Origin: Solirubrobacter taibaiensis
GTDB taxonomy: Bacteria; Actinomycetota; Thermoleophilia; Solirubrobacterales; Solirubrobacteraceae
Reading direction: 5' to 3'
DNA: 64,000 bases
NCBI GenBank assembly: GCA_027587225.1
Contig: JAPDDQ010000044.1
Location: forward strand, 1-64,000
This document shows, in pieces, positions 1 to 9,040 of the stretch. Under the pieces are notes generated by a model. That model had not been told where the DNA came from. It was given only the letters and a program-made list of their open reading frames with translations, and searched no databases. The position numbers and the translations under genes were made by a program. Each line of letters starts with the position of its first letter. Position 1 is the stretch's first letter.

Positions 1-1
1 G

Positions 2-2740
2 GCGCCGCCCAAGGGCGCCGCGCCCGCCGCGCCGACCGAAGACGCCGCGCCTGCGTCCGCGTCGGCTGGAGGCGCCGCGCCCGCGGCTTCGCCAGCCTCC
101 ACGGCGCCCTCGCCGGACGGCCCCGCGCCGGCGCTCCGTACCGGTCTCGCGCTCCGCCCAGACGAGTGGGCGTGGGCGTCGTGGCGGCCGTTGCCGGACC
201 CGCCCGGACCGCCGCGGCCGTTCGATCGCAGGGCCGCCGCGGCCTCGATGCGGCGCGCGAAGTCGATCTACTACGGATCGCGCTGGCTGTGGCCCGAGGC
301 GCCGTTCGAGGGTGCGCTCACGCCTGAGGAGGCCGGGGCGTGGCTGACGCTCACGGACGGCGCGAGCCGCGAAGGGGCGACGGCGGCCGCCCGCCGGATG
401 GCCACCTACGACGGCGCGCCGCCGAGCCGGGACGACGCGCTGCGGCTCGCCATGTTCGGGAGCCTGCCGAAGGCCTTCGCGCTCTCGGCCTTGATCGACC
501 TGCTCGGGCCGGACGACGTCGCGCACTGGCTGCTCGCGCCCGAGCCGGGGTTCAAGGATCACTACGGGCGCCCCTACGACGACCGCGTCGAACTCGCGTT
601 CGGCGCGCGGGCCTTCCTGCTCCCACGCCTCGATCCAGACGCCCGCGAGCGCTTCGTCGACGCGATCCGCACGGCCAATCAGCACCCCGGAAACGAAGGG
701 TTCAACGCCGCGGTGCGCGTGCTTGCCGCCCAGGCCGGGCTGCACGACGTGGTCGAGGACATCATCGCGCGCAACCTGCGGGAGTTCGGCCGGACCGTGG
801 CGGTGCTGTACGGCCTGCCCACGCCTGCGGCGGTCGAGGAGGCGCTCGGACGCGAGCTCCACGAGGACTGGCAGCTCACGGGCTGGCTCGCCCATACCGA
901 GACGAGCCGGCTGGACGTCGTCGCCCACATGATCACGAGCCAGACGAACAAGGACGAGGCCGAGCACCTGCTGCGCGTGTTCGCCCGCTCGATTCACGAC
1001 CCGGCCGCGGCCCCGGTGATGCTGGAGCTCACCCGCACCTCGCGCGCCCCGGCGATCGCCCGCGACTGGCTCACCGAGCACCCGCTCGAGGCCACCGTCG
1101 GCCTGGCCCGCACGCTGCCGGGCCGCGCCCGGCCCGAGACGGTCGAGTACCTGCGCACGCGCAAGCGCGTCGGCGATGACGTTGCCCTCGCGTTGCCGCA
1201 CCTCGACGACGCCTCCGCCGCGCGGCTGCGCGAGCTCGTGATCGACCACGAGGACGAGGCCGGCCAGGAGCTCACCCGCGACCAGCTCCCCGAGGAGCTG
1301 GCGCAAGCGCTGGCGGCGATCCCCCGCAAGGCGCTGCCGGGCTTCCTCGATCTCCCCGCGCTCCCGCCGATCGTCGTCGCGGGCGAAGGCCGCCTGGACG
1401 CCGAGGACAGCGGCGCCGTCCTGCTCGCGTGCACGAAGCTCACGCCCGACCAGCCGACCTCGCCGGCGCTCATCGCGATCGCCCGCCACGTCGACGCGGA
1501 GGCGTTCGCGTGGGCGCTGTTCGAGGCCTGGCTCGGCGACGGCTCCCCACCCAAGCACCGTTGGGCGCTGCTGGCCAACGGGCCGCTCGGCGGGGACAGG
1601 TCCGCGACCAAGCTCGCGCCGTTGATCCGCGCGTGGCCGGGGGAGAGCCAGCACGCCCGCGCGGTGCTCGGCCTCGGTGTCCTGGCCACGATCGGCACCG
1701 ACACGGCGCTGATGCTCCTCAGCGGCATCGCCGAGAAGGTCAAGTTCAAGGCGCTCCAGCAGCGTGCCCGCGACGCGATGGACGAGATCGCCGCCGCCAA
1801 GGGCATGACGAAGGCCGAGCTCGAGGACCGGATCGTGCCGGATTGCGGCCTGGACGAGAGCGGCAGTCGCACGTTCGACATCGGCGGCACGACGTATGCG
1901 TTCGCGCTCGGCCCGGGCATGAAGCCGATGCTGCGCGACGAGGCCACCGGCAAGCTCCGCGCCTCGCCGCCGAAGCCGTCGGACGAGTGGAAGCTGCTGC
2001 GCAAGCAGGTGTCGGACGTGGCCAAGATCCAGTCGACGCGGCTCGAGCAGGCGATGGTCACCCAGCGCCGCTGGACGCCCGAGGACTTCGAGCGCTTCGT
2101 CGTCCGCCACCCGCTCCAGCGCCACCTGGCGAAGCTGCTCGTGTGGCGCTCGGGGGACACGACGTTCCGGATCACGGACGAGCTCGACTACGCGGACGCC
2201 GCCGACGAGCCCGTCGCGCTCGAGGGCGAGATCGGTCTCGTGCACCCGCTCCAGCTCAGCGAGGACGAGCGCGCGGCCTGGGGCGAGCAGCTCGCCGACT
2301 ACGAGATCGTTCCGCCGTTCCCACAGCTCGGCCGGCCGGTCCTCGACGTCGAGCCGAGCGAGCGCAAGGAGGTCTTCCTCACGCGCTTCGATCGCCGCAA
2401 GGTCCCCGCGTCGACCCTGGTCCGCATGCTCGAGAACGCCAGCTGGCAGCGCGGCCAGCCGCAGGACGCCGGCATCTTCTACCTGCACGCGAAAGCGTTC
2501 CCAGCGCTCGGCGTAACCGCGGTGGTCGAGTACGACGGCATCCCCGTCGGCATCGGCTACGACTGGGACGATCAGGCGATCGAGCGCGCGTACGTCGTCG
2601 ACGACCTCGTCACGCCGGAGACGCTCGACTTCGGCTCGCACTGGCGCAAGGACCGGCGCCTCAAGTGGGGTGACGTCGACCCGATCGTCCGCTCGGAGGT
2701 CCTTGCCGACATCGCGGCGATCGTCGAGAAGGCGCGATGA
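2..2740 (+). CDS. DUF4132-domain protein (YehI-like), 5' end outside window
   Basis: Reading frame 2 is open from the window edge, so the gene starts upstream; at least 912 residues are visible. The first ~50 visible residues are an Ala/Pro/Ser-rich linker. Then come ~500 residues of alpha-helical, HEAT-like character. The C-terminal ~250 residues carry the DUF4132 signature: an ASWQRGQPQDAG motif, then HAKAFPALGVTAVVEYDG and IGYDWDDQ. A TTG at 191 exists, but coding character clearly continues upstream of it. It overlaps the downstream ATPase start by 4 bases (ATGA), implying translational coupling. In E. coli the DUF4132 protein YehI precedes YehL/M/P/Q in the same order. Its function is unknown; a scaffold or substrate-recognition role within the MoxR/VWA machine is inference. 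Confidence 0.85.
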   Translation, partial: APPKGAAPAAPTEDAAPASASAGGAAPAASPASTAPSPDGPAPALRTGLALRPDEWAWASWRPLPDPPGPPRPFDRRAAAASMRRAKSIYYGSRWLWPEAPFEGALTPEEAGAWLTLTDGASREGATAAARRMATYDGAPPSRDDALRLAMFGSLPKAFALSALIDLLGPDDVAHWLLAPEPGFKDHYGRPYDDRVELAFGARAFLLPRLDPDARERFVDAIRTANQHPGNEGFNAAVRVLAAQAGLHDVVEDIIARNLREFGRTVAVLYGLPTPAAVEEALGRELHEDWQLTGWLAHTETSRLDVVAHMITSQTNKDEAEHLLRVFARSIHDPAAAPVMLELTRTSRAPAIARDWLTEHPLEATVGLARTLPGRARPETVEYLRTRKRVGDDVALALPHLDDASAARLRELVIDHEDEAGQELTRDQLPEELAQALAAIPRKALPGFLDLPALPPIVVAGEGRLDAEDSGAVLLACTKLTPDQPTSPALIAIARHVDAEAFAWALFEAWLGDGSPPKHRWALLANGPLGGDRSATKLAPLIRAWPGESQHARAVLGLGVLATIGTDTALMLLSGIAEKVKFKALQQRARDAMDEIAAAKGMTKAELEDRIVPDCGLDESGSRTFDIGGTTYAFALGPGMKPMLRDEATGKLRASPPKPSDEWKLLRKQVSDVAKIQSTRLEQAMVTQRRWTPEDFERFVVRHPLQRHLAKLLVWRSGDTTFRITDELDYADAADEPVALEGEIGLVHPLQLSEDERAAWGEQLADYEIVPPFPQLGRPVLDVEPSERKEVFLTRFDRRKVPASTLVRMLENASWQRGQPQDAGIFYLHAKAFPALGVTAVVEYDGIPVGIGYDWDDQAIERAYVVDDLVTPETLDFGSHWRKDRRLKWGDVDPIVRSEVLADIAAIVEKAR

Positions 2741-3819
2741 GCCAAGACGCTCGTCAGCGGCCACCGGCGGAGGATCTGCACGCGGACGAGATCGCGCGGT
2801 TGGTCGAGCACGACGGCGACGCGCCGCGCCCCACGGGGTGGCGGCTCACGCCCGCGAGCGTCGTGGCGTTCGTGCGCGGCGACGATTCCCTCGGCATCGC
2901 GCCGAAGTTCGTCGGCGCGCGCTCGTTCGTGGAGCGCTGCGTGGTCGCCTTGGCCACGAACCGCGGCCTGATGCTGATCGGGCGGCCGGGCACCGCCAAG
3001 AGCTACCTCAGTGAGCTGCTGGCGGCGGCCGTGAGCGGCGACTCGACGCTCACCATCCAGGGCTCCGCGGCCACCACCGACGACGCGATCAAGTACTCGT
3101 GGAACTACGCGCTGCTGCTGGCGGAAGGGCCATCCGAGCGCTCGTTGGTACCCGCGCCGCTGTTGCTCGGCATGCGCGCGGGGCAGATCGTGCGCTTCGA
3201 GGAGATCACGCGCTGCCCGATCGAGGTCCAGGACTCACTCCTCTCAGTCCTGTCCGACCGGGTCCTGATCGTGCCCGAGCTGGAGGAGCGGAGCGTCTTT
3301 GCGGCCGAGGGGTTCAACATCATCGGCACGGCCAACACGCGCGACCGCGGCACCAACGAGATGAGCGCCGCGCTCAAGCGCCGCTTCAACTTCGAGACGG
3401 TGCAGCCCATCGACGACATCTCGGATGAACTCGCGCTCGTCGCGCGCGAGACGGGGCGGCTGCTCGACCGCGCCGGCATTCCCGCCCGGCTCCCCGAGGA
3501 CCTCGCGGAGGTGCTCGTCACGACCTTCCACGAGCTGCGCCGCGGCCAGACCGCGGGCGGGAAGGCAATCGAGCCGCTCACCAGCGCGATGAGCACGGCC
3601 GAGGCGGTGTCCGTCGGCTTCGCGGCGTGCGTGCAGGCGCACTACTTCGGGGGCGTCACACCCGGCGCCGAGCACGTCGCGCAGCACCTCGTGGGCACCG
3701 CTTTGAAGGACGCGCCCGAGGACGTCAAGCGCCTGCGCCACTACCTGGAGCACGAGGTCCGCGGGCGCCGCGGCGGCGCCTGGAAGGACCTCTACGCCGC
3801 GCGTTCGCTGCTCGCGTGA
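2737..3819 (+). CDS. MoxR-family AAA+ ATPase (YehL-like)
   Basis: This 360-residue protein is a MoxR-type AAA+ ATPase. Walker A is GRPGTAKS at residues 82-89, with Ala before the Lys as in the RavA branch. Walker B is VRFEEITRC around residues 152-160, with Glu-Glu instead of the usual Asp-Glu. Sensor 1 Asn lies in GTANTRDRG near residue 200, followed by ALKRRFN. MoxR ATPases typically act as chaperone-like remodelling engines with a VWA partner, which is encoded two genes downstream. The ATG overlaps the preceding stop (ATGA) and its own stop overlaps the next GTG (GTGA). The domain call is strong. The assignment to the YehL subgroup rests on gene context and could be tested by phylogeny. 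Confidence 0.93.
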   Translation: MSQDARQRPPAEDLHADEIARLVEHDGDAPRPTGWRLTPASVVAFVRGDDSLGIAPKFVGARSFVERCVVALATNRGLMLIGRPGTAKSYLSELLAAAVSGDSTLTIQGSAATTDDAIKYSWNYALLLAEGPSERSLVPAPLLLGMRAGQIVRFEEITRCPIEVQDSLLSVLSDRVLIVPELEERSVFAAEGFNIIGTANTRDRGTNEMSAALKRRFNFETVQPIDDISDELALVARETGRLLDRAGIPARLPEDLAEVLVTTFHELRRGQTAGGKAIEPLTSAMSTAEAVSVGFAACVQAHYFGGVTPGAEHVAQHLVGTALKDAPEDVKRLRHYLEHEVRGRRGGAWKDLYAARSLLA

Positions 3820-5951
3820 TCCGCTGGTTCGGGGTCCGGCACCATTCGCCGGCCGCGGCGAGGCTCGTGCGCGAGCTGGTGCTGCGCGAACGCCCGGACG
3901 CGGTGTTGATCGAGGGACCGTCGGACTTCAACGACCGGATCGGTGAGCTCGCGCTCGACCACCAGCTGCCGATCGCGATCTACTCGTCGGTCGTGCTGGA
4001 CGACGCCGGCCGCGCGGGCGCGTATCACCCGTTCTGCGTGCACTCGCCGGAGTGGCAGGCGCTGCGGGCCGGGTTCGAGATCGGCGCGGACGTGCGCTTC
4101 GTCGACCTGCCGTGGGCGTCGATCGCGGGTGCGCGGGAGGTCGCGCACCGCTACGGCGACCACGAGCTCCGTCGCTCGCGTGCGATTCCAGCGCTGTGCG
4201 AACGGCTCGGCGTCGACGACTTCGACGCGGCCTGGGACGTGCTGGCCGAGATCGACCCGTTGTTGGGGGTCGACGACTATCTCCGGCGGGTGGAGCTGCT
4301 GTGCGCCGAGCTCCGCGACCACGTCTCGGCGGTCGATGCGCGCCGCGAGCGGTTCATGGCCCAGCAGATCCGGGAGACAAAGGGCGACGTGCTCGTCGTG
4401 TGCGGCGGATTCCATGTCGACGGGCTGCGCGAGCTGGTGGCGACGCCGGTGCCGGCCGAGACGCCGGTCGCCAGCGAGGTCGTCGCGCTGACGCCGTACT
4501 CGTTCGAGGCACTGGACGCGCTTACCGGCTACGAGGCCGGGATGCCGAACCCAGGCTTCTACGACCTGGCCTGGAAGGAAGCGGACCCGGCGCGCACGGC
4601 GCTGCAGCTTGTCGTAGGGGAGCTGCGCCGGCGCGGGCAGCACGTCTCGCCCGCCGACCTGATCGGCGTCGAGAGCACGGCGCGCGGGCTCGCCCTGATC
4701 CGCGGGCACGCACGCGTGTGGCGCGGCGACCTGCTGGACGGCATCCTCGGCGCGTTGGTGAAGGACGAGCTCGAGCTGGGTGTGCCGCACCCGATGCTCG
4801 ACGCCGCGCACGCCGTGCTGCGCGGCGGGGCGCGCGGGAAGCTGGCGGACGGTGTCTCGCGGCCACCGTTCGTCCGCGATCTCGAAACGGCGCTCGAACG
4901 TTGTGCGCTGGTGCCGGCGCCCGCGGCGCGGACCGTCGACCTGCGGCTGGAGGAGGAGCTCGAACGCTCCCAGCTGCTGCATCGGATCGTCGTGCTCGGC
5001 CTGCCGGGGTTCGAGCTGATCGATCTGCGCGACGCCCGCGAGCGCTGGGGTTTGCGTGAGCACCGCGGTTTCGACGGGGAGGCGGTGGAGGCCTCGGGCT
5101 ACGGGCCGACGGTCGGCGAAGCGGCAGCCGCGCGGCTGCTGGAGCGGCTCGCGCGCGTGGAGCGGGATGCGGGGGCGGCCGCGGCGGTGCTCGCCGACGC
5201 CGCGCTGTGCGGCGTGGTGGAGGTCGCCGGGCCGCTGCTCGCGCGCGTGCGCGAGTTGGTCGGTGCGGCGACCGAGTTGGAATCGGTGGTCGCGGCGCTG
5301 CGGTCGGTCCTGCACCTGTACCGCTACGAGGCCGTGCTCGGCACGGCGGGCGATCCGGCGTACCGCGAGCTGCTCGAGGCGGCCTACGACCGGGTGCTGT
5401 GGCTGCTCGGCGGACGAGCCCCCGAGGACGCGGGCGTCGAGGCGGTGCGCGCGGTGGTCGAGACGTTCGAGCGCTGCGGCGGCGACCGCGCGGAGCTCAC
5501 GGGCGTGCTGGCGCGGCTGCGCGACGACGCGGACGCCGCTCCCGGGCTGCGCGGCGCGGCGCTCGGCGCCTTGTGGGTCCTCGACGCCGCGAGCGACGAC
5601 GAGCTCGTCGCCGGCCCGGTGCAGTTCGCCGACCCCGAGCTGCTCGGCGACTTCCTGTTCGGCCTGTTCACGTTGGCGCGCGAGCCCGTCCAGCGGCGCC
5701 CGGACCTGGTGGCGCGGATCGACGAGGTCGTGATGGCGTTCGCGGACGAGGAGTTCCTCGACGCGCTCCCGGCCCTGCGGCGCGCGTTCAGCGCGTTCAC
5801 GCCGCGCGAGAAGGACCGGCTCGCGCGCGGGTTGCCGGGCGGCGCGCGGCTGGACCGGTCGGCAGCGGCGGACCCGTTGACGTTGGCGGCGATGCTCGAG
5901 CTGGAAGGGCGGCTGCGGAGCGCGCTGGAGCGGTACGGGGTACGGACGTGA
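3816..5951 (+). CDS. DUF5682 family protein (YehM-like)
   Basis: The GTG start at 3816 overlaps the ATPase stop (GTGA), giving 711 residues; the frame is open further upstream but that part lies inside the ATPase gene. The N-terminus, VIRWFGVRHHSPAAARLV, then RPDAVLIEGPSDF, is typical of DUF5682. His9/His10 and Glu33, together with a later GGFHVDGL motif (His200), resemble the GxxH...E...GxxH pattern of the TraB/TIKI/EreA-like hydrolase superfamily; that link is my inference. The C-terminal half is helical and Ala/Leu-rich. The equivalent position in E. coli is yehM. No signal peptide or membrane segment is evident, so it is probably cytosolic. Confidence 0.85.
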   Translation: MIRWFGVRHHSPAAARLVRELVLRERPDAVLIEGPSDFNDRIGELALDHQLPIAIYSSVVLDDAGRAGAYHPFCVHSPEWQALRAGFEIGADVRFVDLPWASIAGAREVAHRYGDHELRRSRAIPALCERLGVDDFDAAWDVLAEIDPLLGVDDYLRRVELLCAELRDHVSAVDARRERFMAQQIRETKGDVLVVCGGFHVDGLRELVATPVPAETPVASEVVALTPYSFEALDALTGYEAGMPNPGFYDLAWKEADPARTALQLVVGELRRRGQHVSPADLIGVESTARGLALIRGHARVWRGDLLDGILGALVKDELELGVPHPMLDAAHAVLRGGARGKLADGVSRPPFVRDLETALERCALVPAPAARTVDLRLEEELERSQLLHRIVVLGLPGFELIDLRDARERWGLREHRGFDGEAVEASGYGPTVGEAAAARLLERLARVERDAGAAAAVLADAALCGVVEVAGPLLARVRELVGAATELESVVAALRSVLHLYRYEAVLGTAGDPAYRELLEAAYDRVLWLLGGRAPEDAGVEAVRAVVETFERCGGDRAELTGVLARLRDDADAAPGLRGAALGALWVLDAASDDELVAGPVQFADPELLGDFLFGLFTLAREPVQRRPDLVARIDEVVMAFADEEFLDALPALRRAFSAFTPREKDRLARGLPGGARLDRSAAADPLTLAAMLELEGRLRSALERYGVRT

Positions 5952-7066
5952 GTGCTGAGCGGCGCGCCCGGTGGCGGCTCATCCTCGGCAGCGACGCGGA
6001 CGGCGCCCTGGACGGCGGCGGACTGGACGGCGCGGGAATCGCGCGCGATCGCGCGCTCGGGTTCCTCTACGACCGCGAGCAGGGTGACGAGCGCAACGTC
6101 CGGCGCGGGTCGCTCGACGACTCGGCGCTGAACGTGCCCGACTGGATCAACGACGTGCACGAGCTGTTCCCGCGGCGGGTGGTCGAACGGCTCGAAAGCG
6201 ACGCTCTAGAGCGGTACGGGCTGCTCGAGATCGTCACCGATCAGAAGGTGTTGCAGCGCGCGACGCCCAACGTGACGCTGCTGAAGGCGGTCCTCTCGAC
6301 CAAGCACCTGATGAGTGCCGAGGTGTTGGGGGAGGCGCGCCGGATCATCCGGGCCGTCGTCGACGACCTGCTGCGGCAGCTCGCACGGGACGTCCGCTCG
6401 CCCTTCACCGGCGCGCTGGACCGGCGGCGGCCATCCCGGCACCGGATCGCGTCCAACTTCGACGCCCCGGCCACGATCCGGCGCAACCTGCGGCACTTCG
6501 ACGCCGCTTCCGGCCGCTTGATCATCAGCGAGCCGCTGTTCTTCTCCCGCGTGCGGCGCCACATCGATCGCTGGCAGGTGATCGTGCTCGTGGACCAGTC
6601 CGGCTCGATGGCCGACAGCGTCATCCACGCGGCGGTGACGGCCTCCATCTTCACCTCGCTGAACACGCTGCTGCGGACCCACCTCGCCGTCTTCGACACC
6701 AACGTCGTGGATTTGACGGACACCGCCGCCGACCCGGTCGAGACCCTGATGAAGGTGCAGCTCGGCGGCGGCACCGACATCGGCCAGGCCCTGCGCTGGG
6801 CCGAGGGGATCATCGACCGCCCGGACCGCGCGATCGTCGTGTTGATCAGCGACTTCGTGGAGGGCGCCGGGCTGGGCGATCTGCTCGCGGTCGTCAAGCG
6901 GCTGGTGGACAGCGGCGTGACCGTGCTCGGGCTGGCGGCGTTGGACAGCCGCGCCGTGCCCGGCTACGACCGTGAGACCGCGGAGCGGCTCGTGGCGCTC
7001 GGCGCCCACGTCGCGGCGATGACGCCGCACGAGCTCGCCGAGTGGGTCGCCGCGAAGGTGAAGTGA
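5948..7066 (+). CDS. VWA (von Willebrand factor A) domain protein (YehP-like)
   Basis: The GTG start at 5948 overlaps the preceding stop (GTGA) and gives 372 residues. An N-terminal ~190-residue region (LLEIVTDQKVLQRATPN and following) precedes a VWA domain with a complete MIDAS: DQSGS beginning at Asp216, Thr in GGGTDIGQAL, and Asp in VLISDF. MoxR ATPases pair with metal-binding VWA proteins encoded nearby, so this is the expected partner of the ATPase at 2737. There is no signal peptide or transmembrane segment, which points to a cytosolic complex. The stop overlaps the next ATG by one base (TGATG). The domain call is firm; the biological substrate is unknown. Confidence 0.92.
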   Translation: MSAERRARWRLILGSDADGALDGGGLDGAGIARDRALGFLYDREQGDERNVRRGSLDDSALNVPDWINDVHELFPRRVVERLESDALERYGLLEIVTDQKVLQRATPNVTLLKAVLSTKHLMSAEVLGEARRIIRAVVDDLLRQLARDVRSPFTGALDRRRPSRHRIASNFDAPATIRRNLRHFDAASGRLIISEPLFFSRVRRHIDRWQVIVLVDQSGSMADSVIHAAVTASIFTSLNTLLRTHLAVFDTNVVDLTDTAADPVETLMKVQLGGGTDIGQALRWAEGIIDRPDRAIVVLISDFVEGAGLGDLLAVVKRLVDSGVTVLGLAALDSRAVPGYDRETAERLVALGAHVAAMTPHELAEWVAAKVK

Positions 7067-9027
7067 TGCGCGCGGACCTGCTCGCCCTGACCGCCGACGA
7101 CCTCACGACGCTCACCAACCGCGGCACCGTCAAGCGCGCGGCCCGCGAGGCGGGAGACGTCGAGGTGCGCGAGGAGGCCGACGGGACGGTCGTGGTGTCG
7201 GCGGATGACGCCGTCGTCGAGTTGCCGGCCGGCGTGCCGCTGGAGGACGCGCGGTGCACGTGCGCGGCGGTCGGGCTGTGCCGCCACATCGTGCGCGCGG
7301 TGCTGGCCTACGCGGCGGCGGGTGCTGCGGAAACGGTGGCGATGGAGTCGTGGAACCCGGGCGACGTGACCGACGAAGCCCTGGCGGGAGCGCTGCGGGC
7401 GGCGGCGTTGCGGCGGGGCTTGGCGCTCGTCGCGCGCGGCGTGACGGCGACGCTCGTCCGCTCCGCGAAGCCGATGGCGCTGCTCCACGACGTCGAGTCC
7501 ACTGTGCGGTTCCTCGTCCCGCACCACCTCGCCTACGCCCGCTGCGACTGCGCCGACCCGCCGCCCTGCGAGCACGTCGTCCTCGCGGTCCACGCCTTCC
7601 GCGCCCTGGACCCCGCGCTGGAATCCGGCGTGGTCGAGCTCGCCGTCGAGGCTTCCAAGACAATCTCACCCTCAACCCAAGTGGGGGAGGAAGCACTGTT
7701 GCTCCTCGCCGAGGCGGGCCTGGCCGGCGGTGGTGCCGCGGTCGCGGAGGCCCTGCGCCGCGCCGAGCGGGCCGCGCGCGAGGACGGGCTGCCGTGGCCC
7801 GCGGACGTCTGTGCCGAGCTCGCCGACCTCGTCGAGCGCCACGCGGCCGGCGACGCCGCGTTCGACGCGGTGCGCGTCGCGCAGCTCGTGGGCGAGGCCG
7901 TGCTGCGCGGCGACTCGCTCCGCGCCCAGTCGGCGCCGGCGCTGTTCGTCGGCGGTCCGTGCAGCACGGCCGAGACCGAGGTCGGCGGCGGGCGGCTCGT
8001 CGGGCTCGGCACGCGCGTCCGGCACGTCGGGCGGCTCGTCGACGTCGACGCGCTCGTCTACGACACCACCGCGCACCGCGTGCTGGCGCTCGGCCGCGCG
8101 TTCGGCGACCCGGAGAATGCCCCGCCGCGGGCGTTCGCCGATCTCGCCGCCACGACGCTCCAGCGGTCGATCTCGATCGCGAGCGTCGGGGCTGGGCAGC
8201 TCATCGCCACCGGCGGGCGCCGGAGTCCCGGTGGGAAGTTGAAGCTCGGCCGGCGGCCCGCGGCGCTCTCCGCCCAGTGCTTCGAGTGGGGTGCGCTGCT
8301 GAGCGCGCCCACGCTGGTCGAAGGCGTCGCCGAGGCGCGCAGTGTCCGCTCGGCCGCCGCGCCGCCGCCGCTCGGCCCGCGCACCGCCGGCGCGAACGTG
8401 GTCGTCATCCCGCTCGCCTCCCTCGACGCCGCCGGGTTCCATGCCGCGACCCAGTCCGTGGTCGCGCACGTGACGGACCCGCTTGGCGCGGAGCTCACGA
8501 TCGCCCATCCGTTCGCGCAGCGCGCCGCGGGTGGCGCCGAGCGGCTCCTCGTCGCGCTCGACAGCGAGGTGAGGCCGCTGTACGTCTCCGGCTCCCTGCG
8601 CCTCCGTGGTTCCGAGACGGTGATCACGCCGATCGCGGTCGTCCTCGAGCGTCCGGACGGCGCGCGCTTCATGGTTCAGCCGGCCGTCGACCGCGGCGAC
8701 CCGGCCGCCGCGGTGTCGATCAGCAGTGCAGTGGCCGAGATCCCGCCGGGCGAGCCGGCGGTGCAGCAGCACCTGCATGACCTGCAGACCGCGCTCGGGG
8801 AACTGCTCGTGACGGGGATCGGGCGCGCCGACCGGACGGTCCGCGACGCCTGGGCCTCACTCGCCGACACGAGCGACGGCCGCGGGAGCGTCCTGCTCGC
8901 GGCGCAGGTGCGCGCGGTCGCGGTTGCGCTGGCGGCGCGCGCCCACGATCCCGAGTGGCGCCCCGAGGTCGCCGCGGCGGCGACGCTGCCGCTCGCGGCC
9001 GCGCTCGAGCTGGCCCAAGCTCTCTGA
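7066..9027 (+). CDS. Double SWIM zinc-finger protein (YehQ-like)
   Basis: This 653-residue protein starts with the ATG that shares one base with the VWA stop. Two SWIM-type CxCx5CxH zinc motifs are visible: Cys64/Cys66/Cys72/His74 (CTCAAVGLCRH) and Cys160/Cys162/Cys168/His170 (CDCADPPPCEH). SWIM fingers bind nucleic acid or protein. The remaining ~450 residues are beta-rich and match nothing I recognise. It is the last gene of the cassette; menF begins 13 bases later. E. coli YehQ is the SWIM protein at the same position. A role as targeting subunit of the MoxR/VWA machine is inference. Confidence 0.85.
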   Translation: MRADLLALTADDLTTLTNRGTVKRAAREAGDVEVREEADGTVVVSADDAVVELPAGVPLEDARCTCAAVGLCRHIVRAVLAYAAAGAAETVAMESWNPGDVTDEALAGALRAAALRRGLALVARGVTATLVRSAKPMALLHDVESTVRFLVPHHLAYARCDCADPPPCEHVVLAVHAFRALDPALESGVVELAVEASKTISPSTQVGEEALLLLAEAGLAGGGAAVAEALRRAERAAREDGLPWPADVCAELADLVERHAAGDAAFDAVRVAQLVGEAVLRGDSLRAQSAPALFVGGPCSTAETEVGGGRLVGLGTRVRHVGRLVDVDALVYDTTAHRVLALGRAFGDPENAPPRAFADLAATTLQRSISIASVGAGQLIATGGRRSPGGKLKLGRRPAALSAQCFEWGALLSAPTLVEGVAEARSVRSAAAPPPLGPRTAGANVVVIPLASLDAAGFHAATQSVVAHVTDPLGAELTIAHPFAQRAAGGAERLLVALDSEVRPLYVSGSLRLRGSETVITPIAVVLERPDGARFMVQPAVDRGDPAAAVSISSAVAEIPPGEPAVQQHLHDLQTALGELLVTGIGRADRTVRDAWASLADTSDGRGSVLLAAQVRAVAVALAARAHDPEWRPEVAAAATLPLAAALELAQAL

Positions 9028-9040
9028 CTTCATAACCTGT

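Noticed and set aside
1..190. TTG 191 as the true start of the DUF4132 gene
   Set aside because: The frame continues to the window edge with plausible protein (LRPDEWAWASWRPLP) directly before 191, so the real start is outside the window.
3792..5315. Long minus-strand open frame (507 codons) inside the DUF5682 gene
   Set aside because: Arg/Gln/His-rich low-complexity translation with no motifs; a GC-rich antisense shadow of a gene with clear domains.
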